Positions 46,659 through 55,300 of a stretch of 64,000 bases of DNA are shown here, piece after piece. How positions within the stretch are numbered: position 1 is the stretch's first letter; the number at the start of each line of letters is the position of its first letter. The position numbers were made by a program, and so were the translations under genes. The stretch spans positions 1 through 64,000 of the forward strand of contig ONJF01000001.1 of assembly GCA_900318085.1 (NCBI GenBank). Reading direction: 5' to 3'. Below the pieces are notes generated by a model. That model did no database searches, was not told where the DNA came from, and saw nothing but the letters and a program-made list of their open reading frames with translations. The DNA is from an uncultured Bacteroidales bacterium (GTDB lineage Bacteria > Bacteroidota > Bacteroidia > Bacteroidales > F082).

Positions 46659-47387
46659 TTATTCCATATTGGTGTAGACGGCTTGCACGTCTTCGTCCTC
46701 ATCGAGTTTGTCGAGGAACTTCTCGATTTCCACCATCTGTTCGTCAGTGAAGCTGACGGTCTGGTTGGGGAAACGCTGCAGGTTGGCCTTCACGATGTTG
46801 ATCTTGCGCTCTTCGAGGGCGTCGTGCATGGTGCCGTAGTCGGTCCAGGCGGTGTAAACGGTGGTCGTGGTGGTGCCTTCCTCTTCGTCGGTCTCGGTCA
46901 CGATTTCGTCCAGACCGAAGTCGATGAGCTCGAGCTCCAGTTCGTCCTTGTCCATGCCAGCGGGCATCTCGATCTCGAAGACGGCCTTACGGGTGAACAT
47001 GAACTCCAGCGAGCCGATGGGCAGGAACGAGCCGCCGCACTTGTTGAAGTACGACTTCACATTGGCCACGGTGCGCGTAGTGTTGTCGGTGGCGCATTCC
47101 ACCATGCATTGGATGCCGAAGGGGCCTTTGCCTTCGTAGGTGATTTCCACGAGGTTGGCGGCATCCTTATCGGTGGCGCGCTTGATGGCGGCATCGATGT
47201 TGTCCTTGGGCATGTTCTCGGCCTTGGCGTTTTGGATGGCCTGGCGGAGTTTAGGGTTCATGTCCGGATCGGGACCGCCTTCCTTGGCAGCGATGGTAAT
47301 CAGTTTTCCGAGTTTAGGGAACACTCTTGACATATGTCCCCATCTTTTCAGCTTGGCCGCTTTGCGGTATTCAAATGCTCTTCCCAT
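46659..47387 (-). CDS. YebC/PmpR family regulator
   Basis: This 242-residue protein has the complete three-domain YebC fold. It starts MGRAFEYRKAAKLKRWGHMSRVFPKLGKLITIAAKEGGPDPDMNP, with KAENMPKDNIDAAIKRA (about 54-70) and DFGLDEIVTETDEEEG (about 151). YebC proteins act as transcription regulators and, as more recently proposed, as translation factors at proline stretches. It is followed by the cyclase-like gene. Confidence 0.93.
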   Translation of the reverse strand: MGRAFEYRKAAKLKRWGHMSRVFPKLGKLITIAAKEGGPDPDMNPKLRQAIQNAKAENMPKDNIDAAIKRATDKDAANLVEITYEGKGPFGIQCMVECATDNTTRTVANVKSYFNKCGGSFLPIGSLEFMFTRKAVFEIEMPAGMDKDELELELIDFGLDEIVTETDEEEGTTTTTVYTAWTDYGTMHDALEERKINIVKANLQRFPNQTVSFTDEQMVEIEKFLDKLDEDEDVQAVYTNME

Positions 47388-47419
47388 ATTTAGATTTTTA
47401 GATTTTTAATTTTAGGGTG

Positions 47420-47427
47420 CAAAAATA
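47420..47427 (-). promoter_or_regulatory. -7 box for yebC
   Basis: TATTTTTG on the minus strand is 32 bp upstream of the yebC start. Confidence 0.55.
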
Positions 47428-47488
47428 ATAAAACGCCACGAATTGACGTATTTTCTGACCAAAAATCTTCACTTTTGCCGTTTTCGTT

Positions 47489-47496
47489 TATTTTTG
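47489..47496 (+). promoter_or_regulatory. -7 box for the phosphatase-like gene
   Basis: TATTTTTG is 18 bp upstream of the ATG at 47515. Confidence 0.55.
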
Positions 47497-47514
47497 CAGT
47501 GCGAAATTAGCGTA

Positions 47515-47847
47515 ATGAGAATACTGGTACTCACCAAGACGGATGATTGCTGTGGCCCGATGGCAGCAGCCTTTCTGCGTGATTATTCACCTACTATTGA
47601 GGTGGTATCGGCGGGGAAAAATCCAATGGAATCCGTTGATTCAATGGTGGTTGCAGTGATGAAAGAGTGTTTGATAGACTTGTCGGAATATGTGCCGAAA
47701 GCAGTCTCTGAATTGGACATGACCACTTTTGACCAAGTGTACGAATGCCCCGATTCGCCGTGTCCTGCAACGATGGAAACCTGTCGTGCGTTGAGAGATT
47801 ACATCAAGAACGAGACCTATCTGTTCTTCAAACAAACCCAACCCTAA
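47515..47847 (+). CDS. Low-molecular-weight phosphatase-like protein with degraded P-loop
   Basis: This 110-residue protein resembles the LMW protein-tyrosine phosphatase/arsenate reductase fold: MRILVLTKTDDCCGPMAAAFLRDY...VVSAG, then VPKAVSELDMTTFDQVYECPD. The catalytic loop CxxNxCRS is replaced by TDDCCGPM, lacking the phosphate-binding Arg and Ser. It is also shorter than the usual 140-155 residues. It may be inactive or a binding protein. The ATG at 47515 is preferred over the in-frame upstream start at 47443, which would precede the promoter. Confidence 0.65.
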   Translation: MRILVLTKTDDCCGPMAAAFLRDYSPTIEVVSAGKNPMESVDSMVVAVMKECLIDLSEYVPKAVSELDMTTFDQVYECPDSPCPATMETCRALRDYIKNETYLFFKQTQP

Positions 47848-47848
47848 T

Positions 47849-47896
47849 CTCTCAACTCTCAGCTTTTAACTGACTCTAAACTCTAAACTCTAAACT
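47849..47896. repeat. Heptamer array (CTCTAAA type)
   Basis: CTCTCAA, CTCTCAG, CTTTTAA, then CTCTAAA three times. It fills the gap between convergent stops and overlaps the LuxR stop codon. Confidence 0.8.
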
Positions 47897-48488
47897 ATTT
47901 ATACACTTCATTCTCATCAATCAAGTTATTCAACAAAGCATAGACGGTGAGCCCCGACACCGATTTGATGCCGGTCTTGCGTGTGATGTTTTTGCGGTGC
48001 GAGATGACGGTGTGGATGGAGATGTTCATCTGGTCGGCGATTTCCTTGTTCATCATGCCTTTGGCCACGGCCACCAGCACGTCGATTTCACGTTTTGAGA
48101 GCTCCACATCCTCGTTTTTCTCCGTTTTGTCGCAATTCCTCTCAATCTGACTGATCTTGTTGAGGATTTTCAGTTTCGAGTCGTTGAGTTCGATGATAGC
48201 ATCGTAAGGCTTTAGCAAGGAAGGCTCTATATAGGTGGTGACAAAGGCGATGACGCAAAGTTGTGGGTGTTCCTTGACGAGTTGCGAAGGCAAGTTGCGA
48301 TCCGTATGTCCCAGTAGATTAGGGTTGATGATGAGCAGGTTGGCGTCGCAGGCGATGATTTTCTCCTCGATGGGTTCGGGCGTGTCGATGCGTGCCACCA
48401 CGTCGCATCCCGCTATGCCTTGAAGGATGTCGTACAAGCCGGTGGTGAGGATCTCTGAAGCCTCGCAAATGATGATGCGGTTACTCAT
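47895..48488 (-). CDS. LuxR-family response regulator with non-phosphorylatable receiver
   Basis: This 197-residue protein has an N-terminal receiver-like domain (about 1-115). The usual phospho-Asp position is Asn (LLIINPNLLG) and the acidic pair near the start is CEASE. A C-terminal LuxR/FixJ HTH (about 132-190) has LSKREIDVLVAVAKGMMNKEIADQMNIS and HTVISHRKNI. It binds DNA but is probably controlled by something other than phosphorylation. It overlaps the hemerythrin gene by 4 bp (ATGA), so the two are co-translated and may form a sensing pair. Confidence 0.85.
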   Translation of the reverse strand: MSNRIIICEASEILTTGLYDILQGIAGCDVVARIDTPEPIEEKIIACDANLLIINPNLLGHTDRNLPSQLVKEHPQLCVIAFVTTYIEPSLLKPYDAIIELNDSKLKILNKISQIERNCDKTEKNEDVELSKREIDVLVAVAKGMMNKEIADQMNISIHTVISHRKNITRKTGIKSVSGLTVYALLNNLIDENEVYK

Positions 48489-49177
48489 GGCTTGGCGTTT
48501 TCAAGGGATTCGACGAAGGGGATGAGGATATGCTCTTCGATGCGCGAGTGGGCGGTGAGGTCGGCGGAGAGTTCCATGATGTCGGTCGCGATGCAAATGC
48601 GCTCGGAAGGTAGGATGTCGCCCGGTAGGTATTTGATGAGGATGTTGGTCATGTCCTCCAGGGTGTCCTCAATGTTGCTGTGGTTATGACGGAACTGGTC
48701 GATGCTGTAGTCTGTGTGATGGCCTTGGCGCAGTGCGGCGATGTAAGGGAACACCACCTCGTCCTCGTATTTGAAGTGCTTCACCATCTCACGCTTGTAT
48801 TCGTTATAGAAATGCTCGAGCATGTTGCCGTATTTTGGTCCGGCAGCCTCGATGATGCGGCTCAAATGCATCTCAATATGCGGGAAATGCTCGTCGAGAT
48901 AAGCACGATGCGAAGCGCTGAGGTAGGTGAGGAGACTGTCAAGGTCAGCGTCGTCGGGGTCTGTCATACGTGTTGAAATGTCATGGTCGAGGTGGAGCAG
49001 ACACACCTGCAGGAAGAGACGCGTGCTGATATGGTTCTGACGGCACACTTCGTCGACGCTGCGGTCACCGAATCCGAGCTGGATGCCGAAACGCGACAAT
49101 AGGGGCAGTAGTGTGGGATGCTCGGCGATCAGTTCATATAGTTTTGAGCTCTCTGAAAAGAATGCGGCTTTGTTCAT
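48485..49177 (-). CDS. Hemerythrin-domain protein
   Basis: This 230-residue protein (start at 49177) has a DUF542/RIC-like N-terminus (about 1-60, with QLGFGDRSVDEVCRQNHI). A hemerythrin domain follows with iron ligands spread as HxxxD and ExxxH pairs: DEHFPHIEMHL, HFKYEDEVVFPYI, QFRHNHSNIEDTL and HSRIEEHILIPFVESLE. It resembles RIC/ScdA-type di-iron proteins involved in iron-sulfur cluster repair or O2/NO sensing. Start 49177 is chosen over an in-frame TTG at 49201. It is translationally coupled to the LuxR regulator. Confidence 0.85.
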   Translation of the reverse strand: MNKAAFFSESSKLYELIAEHPTLLPLLSRFGIQLGFGDRSVDEVCRQNHISTRLFLQVCLLHLDHDISTRMTDPDDADLDSLLTYLSASHRAYLDEHFPHIEMHLSRIIEAAGPKYGNMLEHFYNEYKREMVKHFKYEDEVVFPYIAALRQGHHTDYSIDQFRHNHSNIEDTLEDMTNILIKYLPGDILPSERICIATDIMELSADLTAHSRIEEHILIPFVESLENAKP

Positions 49178-49198
49178 GTAAGTACATGTTTTGAATTG

Positions 49199-49206
49199 CA
49201 AAAATA
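49199..49206 (-). promoter_or_regulatory. -7 box for hemerythrin-luxR
   Basis: TATTTTTG on the minus strand overlaps the T-rich end of the rpsP terminator, 22 bp upstream of the hemerythrin start. Confidence 0.5.
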
Positions 49207-49238
49207 AAAAAAAACCGCCCTCAAGAGAGCGGTTTTTA
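49203..49238 (-). terminator. rpsP terminator
   Basis: AAAACCGC (49211-49218) pairs with GCGGTTTT (49229-49236); on the minus strand it is followed by a long T run. It lies 24 bp after the rpsP stop. Confidence 0.85.
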
Positions 49239-49262
49239 TGCGATTTGATGAAAATTCGCGGT

Positions 49263-49847
49263 TTAGGCTTCAGCAGGAGCTTCGGCTTCGGCGGCCGGGG
49301 CCTCTTCGACAGGGGCTTCCTCAGTGGCAGCTTCGGCGGCGGCTTCAGCAGCAGCTTCGGCCTCGGCAGCCTTCTTGGCTTCCATCTCGGCGAGTCTCTT
49401 CTTGGCGAGCTCGGCGGCGCGGGCCTCGTTCACTTGCTTTTCAGCATCCAGACGGCTCTTCTTTTCGCCACGGACCTTCTCTTCGTTAGCCTTCACGATA
49501 CCAGCCAACTTGGCTTCCTTCTCCTTCATCCAGTTCTGGAACTTGATTTCGGCTTGCTCCTCCGTCATGGCGCCTTTCTGCACGCCGCGCATCAGATGAT
49601 ACTTCATCATGACGCCGGTCTTGCTGAGCAGCGAACGGGCGGTGTCGGTGGGCTGAGCGCCAACGCTGTACCAATACAAAGCTCTGTCAAAATTGATCTT
49701 GATTTGAGCCGGATCGGTGAGCGGGTTGTAGGTGCCTAATTTCTCAATGAATTTACCATCACGTGGTGAGCGAGAGTCGGCAACTACGATGTGATAGAAG
49801 GGTTGACCCTTCTTGCCATGTCTTTGCAATCTAATCTTTGCAGGCAT
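49263..49847 (-). CDS. rpsP: 30S ribosomal protein S16 with long Ala/Glu-rich tail
   Basis: This 194-residue protein starts [20 protein letters not shown], with [20 protein letters not shown] (about 25-44): the standard S16 core (about 80 residues). Then comes a helical, Lys/Glu-rich stretch (about 85-140) and a low-complexity Ala/Glu tail (about 140-194, [15 protein letters not shown]). Long acidic-alanine tails are common in Bacteroidetes S16. It is a primary 16S binder in the 30S body. It has its own terminator and promoter. Confidence 0.95.
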   Translation of the reverse strand: MPAKIRLQRHGKKGQPFYHIVVADSRSPRDGKFIEKLGTYNPLTDPAQIKINFDRALYWYSVGAQPTDTARSLLSKTGVMMKYHLMRGVQKGAMTEEQAEIKFQNWMKEKEAKLAGIVKANEEKVRGEKKSRLDAEKQVNEARAAELAKKRLAEMEAKKAAEAEAAAEAAAEAATEEAPVEEAPAAEAEAPAEA

Positions 49848-49908
49848 AATTTAATGTTTTAAGTTGATTATGAATGAATTAACTAAAACCTACCCGAGGT
49901 TTCGGCTG

Positions 49909-49916
49909 CAAAAGTA
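49909..49916 (-). promoter_or_regulatory. -7 box for rpsP
   Basis: TACTTTTG on the minus strand is 61 bp upstream of the rpsP start. Confidence 0.5.
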
Positions 49917-50030
49917 CTACTTTTTGTTGGAATGGCAATCCCTGACAGCAATTTTTTTTCTTTATGGCCTTGTAATTTAAGCAGCTAGCCTATGCTTCGT
50001 TTCGTTTCTTTGATGGGACAATAACAATCT

Positions 50031-50049
50031 TGTCATGATTTACATGACA
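50031..50049. promoter_or_regulatory. Palindromic operator candidate upstream of the CDF gene
   Basis: TGTCATGATTTACATGACA is a perfect 7-bp inverted repeat with a 5-nt spacer, ending 26 bp before the -7 box at 50075-50082, across the -33 region. The position and symmetry fit a dimeric repressor or activator site (metal- or redox-linked). Which regulator binds is unknown. Confidence 0.5.
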
Positions 50050-50074
50050 TAGGTCGTTGATTCTAGAAAAACCG

Positions 50075-50082
50075 TATTTTTG
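50075..50082 (+). promoter_or_regulatory. -7 box for the CDF gene
   Basis: TATTTTTG is 22 bp upstream of the start at 50105. Confidence 0.6.
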
Positions 50083-50104
50083 CGCGCTTTTTTATTGAGA
50101 TGAA

Positions 50105-51004
50105 ATGAAACAAATTAAGGATAGGGAAAAAGAAGTCTATAAGGTGACCCTTTGGGGCAGTCTGGTCAATGTGGTGCTGGTGGTGTTCAAGTTTGTGGCA
50201 GGCATTGTCGGACATAGTTCTGCCATGATTGCTGATGCCGTTCATTCGGTGTCGGATTTCGCCACGGATATCATTGTTTTGGCTTTTGTGCGCATCAGTC
50301 ACAAGCCCAAGGACAAGTCGCACGACTATGGCCACGGCAAGTTCGAGACCTTGGCGACCACGCTTATAGGCATCGCCCTCTTTGCCGTCTCGGTGGGGAT
50401 CTTCATCGATGGGGCGAAAAAGATCATGGTCTGGGCCAAGGGAGGAGAGTTGCCACAGCCTGGATGGCTCGCACTGGCGGCGGCCTTGGTCTCCATCGTG
50501 TTAAAAGAGCTTACCTTCCAATACACCAAACGCAAAGCTGAACAATTGGACTCGCAGGCCATGAAAGCCAATGCATGGCACCATCGCAGCGATGCCTTGT
50601 CGTCCATTGGAACGGCCATCGGCATCGGCGGCGCCATCCTTTTGGGTGAGCGCTGGACCGTGCTCGACCCCATCGCTTCCATCGCCGTGGGCGCACTCAT
50701 CGTAAAGGTGGCTGTCGACCTACTCAAGAATGGCATGGACGAGTTGATGGAGAAGTCGCTACCCGAAGAGGTGGAGAATGAGATTCTGGACATCGTGAGG
50801 CACGTGCCTGGCGTCAAGGAACCCCATGACCTCTGCACCCGACGTATCGGTAACCACTATGCCATCGAGATGCATATCCTTATGGATGGCGACATCCCGC
50901 TCAAGGAAGCCCATGACAAGGCCACCGAGATGGAACGCCTGCTCAAGGAACGCTATGGCGAGGAGACGCACATCTCCATCCATGTGGAGCCGGAAGAAGA
51001 ATGA
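50105..51004 (+). CDS. Cation diffusion facilitator (CDF) metal exporter
   Basis: This 299-residue protein has six transmembrane segments and the CDF metal site: ADAVHSVSDFATD in TM2 (His/Asp, about residues 41-53) and HHRSDALSSIG in TM5 (about 159-169), plus the HDYGHGKFETLAT loop. The cytoplasmic ferredoxin-like C-terminal domain (about 215-299) includes HVPGVKEPHDL. It exports Zn, Fe, Mn or similar cations using proton antiport. A palindrome over the promoter (50031-50049) suggests regulated expression. No co-regulated gene is visible. Confidence 0.92.
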   Translation: MKQIKDREKEVYKVTLWGSLVNVVLVVFKFVAGIVGHSSAMIADAVHSVSDFATDIIVLAFVRISHKPKDKSHDYGHGKFETLATTLIGIALFAVSVGIFIDGAKKIMVWAKGGELPQPGWLALAAALVSIVLKELTFQYTKRKAEQLDSQAMKANAWHHRSDALSSIGTAIGIGGAILLGERWTVLDPIASIAVGALIVKVAVDLLKNGMDELMEKSLPEEVENEILDIVRHVPGVKEPHDLCTRRIGNHYAIEMHILMDGDIPLKEAHDKATEMERLLKERYGEETHISIHVEPEEE

Positions 51005-51013
51005 GAATCTCCT

Positions 51014-52150
51014 TTATTTTATTTGCACCTTGCTGATACTCCAGCTCTGTCCGTTGTAGGCTTTTACAAGATAGAGTCCTGAAGCCAATTCGGATACATC
51101 GATAGTGTGACGTTTTCCGTTGGCTTGACCTTGCATGACAGTCTGTCCGTTCATGTCGATAAGCTCATAACGGTTCATGCCGTCAAGGCTAATTGTCATC
51201 TCGCCTTGGGTGGGGTTGGGGTAGACGGTCATCATGTCGGTGACGGGGGCATCGTGTTGAGGAACGCCTTCGAAGGCACCATATTCAAAGATGTAGTCGC
51301 AGACATAGATGAGTTGTCCACCGTCGTTGGCAGCCTCCCAAGCATAGCTGATGGGACGGTTGGCGAATGGGTCCCAAGTGTAGTTGGGCTCCGGATGATA
51401 GGGTAGGAGCACATGGTTGATGGTGCAGGCCTCATCGTAGGTGTATGACACGCGTTCGGCGAGCTGTCCGTTGGAGTGCTTTTCGCGTTGCTTGCAGTTG
51501 CCGTTGGCGTCGAATAGCCTGTCGACGCTGGAGTCAGGCACCCAGCCGTTGCTCCAATAGGCATGTGTCTCATTGGTGCAGTTGCCGGCTTCATCGTAAG
51601 TATAGGTGGCGAGGGCTGAGTTGGACCATCCCGTGCCACCCCAAGCGTCGTTGTATTCTTCGAGGAGTTGCGTGCAGAGCCCTTCCCCGTTGTAGGTATA
51701 TGTGCCACGCATGAGCAACGTGCCGCCAAGGGTCATCTCATAGTTGGTGAGCAGGTCACCATCATAAAAATAGGTGTAGATGCCTTGTAGCTCGAATCCA
51801 CTGCCCCAGTCGTTGTAGTTGGTGCGGGTGATGCGGTGGTTGTCGTCATCGTATGTGTAGGTGATGTAGCTCGGGAAGATCCACTCGTTGTTGTAGTATT
51901 GGAAGAAGTCGATGCGGATTATGTTACCGCGCTCGTCGTAATAGAGAGAGTCGATGAGGTCGTCTATTTCGCCGCCCGTGTTGGAGATGGAATGGTAGGA
52001 TTCCAGCAGGTTGTCGGCGTTGTAGTAGAACTGTATCTGGTCGACTCCATCGTCAGAATAAAAGCGGTCGAGGAAATAATCTTGCGCCATGGCTGCGCGG
52101 CAGGAGAGCAAGGCGATGGTGATGAGGAAGAGGTGTTTGAGGTTTTTCAT
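51014..52150 (-). CDS. Secreted YD-repeat-like protein with T9SS type A sorting domain
   Basis: This 378-residue protein (start 52150) has a signal peptide ending CRAAMAQ. The middle (about 25-285) consists of many short repeats with the pattern YxYDxxGNxxR/NxT, for example YYDERGNIIRI, YTYDDDNHRITR and YTYDEAGNCTNE, reminiscent of YD/RHS repeats. The C-terminus (about 300-378) is a T9SS type A sorting domain: VYPNPTQGEMTISL...YELIDMNGQTVMQG...GLYLVKAY. It is probably exported through the T9SS and held at the surface. The function is unknown. Confidence 0.85.
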   Translation of the reverse strand: MKNLKHLFLITIALLSCRAAMAQDYFLDRFYSDDGVDQIQFYYNADNLLESYHSISNTGGEIDDLIDSLYYDERGNIIRIDFFQYYNNEWIFPSYITYTYDDDNHRITRTNYNDWGSGFELQGIYTYFYDGDLLTNYEMTLGGTLLMRGTYTYNGEGLCTQLLEEYNDAWGGTGWSNSALATYTYDEAGNCTNETHAYWSNGWVPDSSVDRLFDANGNCKQREKHSNGQLAERVSYTYDEACTINHVLLPYHPEPNYTWDPFANRPISYAWEAANDGGQLIYVCDYIFEYGAFEGVPQHDAPVTDMMTVYPNPTQGEMTISLDGMNRYELIDMNGQTVMQGQANGKRHTIDVSELASGLYLVKAYNGQSWSISKVQIK

Positions 52151-52180
52151 GATGGCTGTGTTTTTTCGGTTATGATGAAG

Positions 52181-52188
52181 CAAAAATA
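52181..52188 (-). promoter_or_regulatory. -7 box for the YD-repeat gene
   Basis: TATTTTTG on the minus strand is 30 bp upstream of the ATG at 52150, which supports that start over an in-frame upstream one. Confidence 0.6.
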
Positions 52189-52282
52189 CATATAATTGTT
52201 GACAGTGCAAGATATTTGGCTGTTGTTTAATTGTTGATAAAAAATTCTTCCTTTCCCCCTTGCCCCATACCCAAAAACAAAT

Positions 52283-52290
52283 TATCTTTG
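52283..52290 (+). promoter_or_regulatory. -7 box for dnaE
   Basis: TATCTTTG is 66 bp upstream of dnaE; the heptamer array lies between them. Confidence 0.55.
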
Positions 52291-52322
52291 AACCCCGAAA
52301 ATTCGAGCAGAAATCCTCCCAG

Positions 52323-52351
52323 CTCTAAACTATAAACTTTACACTCTCAAC
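52323..52351. repeat. Heptamer array (CTCTAAA type)
   Basis: CTCTAAA, CTATAAA, CTTTACA, CTCTCAA in 7-bp register, ending a few bases before the dnaE start. Confidence 0.75.
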
Positions 52352-52356
52352 TGATT

Positions 52357-55300
52357 ATGTTTTTAGTCTTCGATACAGAGACCACTGGTCTTCCCAAAAA
52401 CGATAACGCCCCGCTGACCGACTTCGACAACTGGCCACGCATGGTGCAACTGGCTTGGCAGATCCATGACGAAAAGGGCCGCTTTGTGGAGAACCACAAC
52501 TATCTCGTTCAGCCTGACGGCTTTGTCATCCCCATCGATTCCAAGATGGTGCATGGCATCTCCACCGAACACGCCTTGAAATACGGCAAGCCGCTCAACG
52601 AGGTGCTCGACCTGTTTATGATTTCCGCCGCCAAAGCCAAATACCTTGTCGGTCACAATATCAACTTCGACCTCAACGTGTTGGGCTGCGAGTTCCTGCG
52701 TTGCGGTCGCGAGAATCCCTTGCGCCGCTGGCAAATCATCGACACCTGCACGGAGAAGACGGCCGAGTTCTGCCAGTTTCCTGGCGGCAAGGGCGGTAAG
52801 TTCAAGCTGCCGCGCCTAGGAGAGTTCCATCACCTGTTGTTTGGCGAGTATTTCGATTCGGCTCATAACGCATGTGCCGACGTAGAGGCCACGGCCCGTG
52901 TCTTCCTCGAACTGATCCGTCGTGGTGTGTTGGATGAGACCGACCTGCATGTCGATGCCCAGTTCATCGAAGACTTCAAGGCCGCCAACCCCGATGTGAT
53001 ACAACCCGCTGGCATCAAGGTGGAGGCGAACTTTGACGAGGAGGAAATAGGGGAGGAGGAGCCCGAAATGGGCAACTATATTCCGCAACACTTCACGCAT
53101 CTGCACGTCCACTCGCACTATTCCATGCTCGATGGCATGTCGAAGGTACCCGACCTGGTGGCCAAATGCAAGAAAAACGGCATGTATAGCCTCGCCCTCA
53201 CCGACCATGGCAATATGTTCGGCATCAAGGATTTCGCCGATACGGTGAACAAGGAGAACGGTAAGGTGAAAGACGCCATCAAGGAACAACAGGCCATTAT
53301 CGAGAAGCCAGAGTCTACCGAGGAGGAAAAGATCGCTGCGCAAGAGCAAATCGAAAAGCTGAACAAGCAGTTCTTCAAGCCGATCTTCGGCATCGAGACC
53401 TATTGCGCCCCCATCAGTATCGACAAGCGTGATGGCCGTCAGGACCGTGGCTGGCATCTCATCTTGTTGGCAAAAAACAAGACGGGCTATCACAGCCTCT
53501 GCAAATTGAGTTCCATCGCCTACACTGAAGGTTTCTATTATAATCCCCGCATCGACCATAGCTTGCTTGAAAAATACCATGAAGGCTTGATCTGTAGCTC
53601 GGCTTGCCTCGCAGGTGAGGTGCCACAGAAAATCATGAATGGTGACATGGAGGGGGCCGAAGCCTCGATACGATGGTTCAAGGACCTCTTTGGCGAAGAT
53701 TACTATCTTGAGGTACAACGCCATAAGACCGACAAACCCGGTGGCGACACCGAGGTGTATGAACGTCAGAAAGAGGTGAACAAGATTATCTTTGATTTGG
53801 CGAAGAAATATGAGGTCAAGGTCATTGCCACCAACGATGTCCACTTTGTGGAGGAAGAACACGGCGAGGCCCATGACCGTCTCATCTGCTTGAGCACGGG
53901 CAAAGACTTCGATGACCCAACGCGTATGCACTACACCAAGCAGGAATGGCTGAAGACGCCCGAAGAGATGGGACGTATCTTCTCCGACCATCCCGAGGTG
54001 CTGGAGAACACACAGGAGATTGTCGACAAGGTGGAAGCCTACAGCATCGACTCCGACCCTATCATGCCCAAATTCCCTATCCCCGAAGACTTTGGTACCG
54101 AGGAGGAATACCGACAGAAATTCACCGAGGAAGACCTGTTCAACGAGTTCACCCGTGATGAGCATGGCAATGTCGTCATGAGCCAGGAGGATGCCGAGAA
54201 GAAGGTGCAGAAGTTGGGCGGCTACGACCGTCTCTACCGTATCAAGCTCGAAGCCGATTATCTGGAAAAACTGACATGGGAAGGCGCACACAAACGCTAT
54301 GGAGAGGAGCTTACCGACGAGCAGGTGGAGCGTATCAAGTTTGAGCTGCATGTGATGAAGACCATGGGTTTCCCAGGCTACTTCCTCATCGTGAGCGATT
54401 ATATCCGTGCCGCCCGAGAAGAATTGGGCGTTTCGGTGGGTCCTGGCCGTGGATCGGCGGCTGGCTCCGTTGTGGCCTATTGCTTGAAAATCACGGATTT
54501 GGATCCGTTGAAATATGACTTGCTGTTTGAGCGTTTCCTCAATCCCGACCGTATCTCGTTGCCTGATATCGATGTCGACTTCGACGACGATGGTCGTGAG
54601 CGTGTGCTCAATTGGGTGACCAAGAAATATGGCGTTGAAAGGGTGGCGCATATCATCACCTACGGCACGATGGCGGCCAAGTCAGCTATTCAGGATGTGG
54701 GTCGTGTGCAAAAGGTGCCATTGGCTGTGGTGAACGAGATCAAGAGCTTCATCCCGGATCGTAGCTTCGACGAATCTTTGGTGAAGGCTGTGGAAGGCAC
54801 ATTGCCGAAGAAAATGCCCAAGGTCAACCTGAAAAACTGCTATAAGTATGTGCCTGAATTGAGGGAGCGTCTCAATGGCGCCGACCCCAACATCGCGTCA
54901 ATGCTTGTTTATGCTGAAGAACTGGAAGACACCAATAGGCAGACAGGCATCCACGCTTGCGGCGTGATCATCGGCGCCGACGACCTGACCAATGTGGCTC
55001 CCGTGGCCACAGTGGAAGACCGTGAGACCAAGCAAAGGGTAGTGGTCACCCAATACGACGGCCATGTCATCGAGACGGTGGGCCTCATCAAGATGGACTT
55101 CTTGGGCTTGAAGACACTGACCTTAATTAAGGATGCATTGCGTAACATCAAGAAGACGCGCGGCATCGATGTCGACATCGACCATATTCCTATCGATGAC
55201 AAGGCTACCTACGATTTGTATTCTGCTGGCAACACCATCGGCACGTTCCAGTTTGAATCGCCTGGCATGCAGAAATACCTTCGCGAGCTGCAGCCTTCGG

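Noticed and set aside
52816-54651. A 611-residue minus-strand frame inside dnaE.
   Set aside because: Length comes from the GC and codon pattern of dnaE on the other strand. DnaE motifs are continuous across it.
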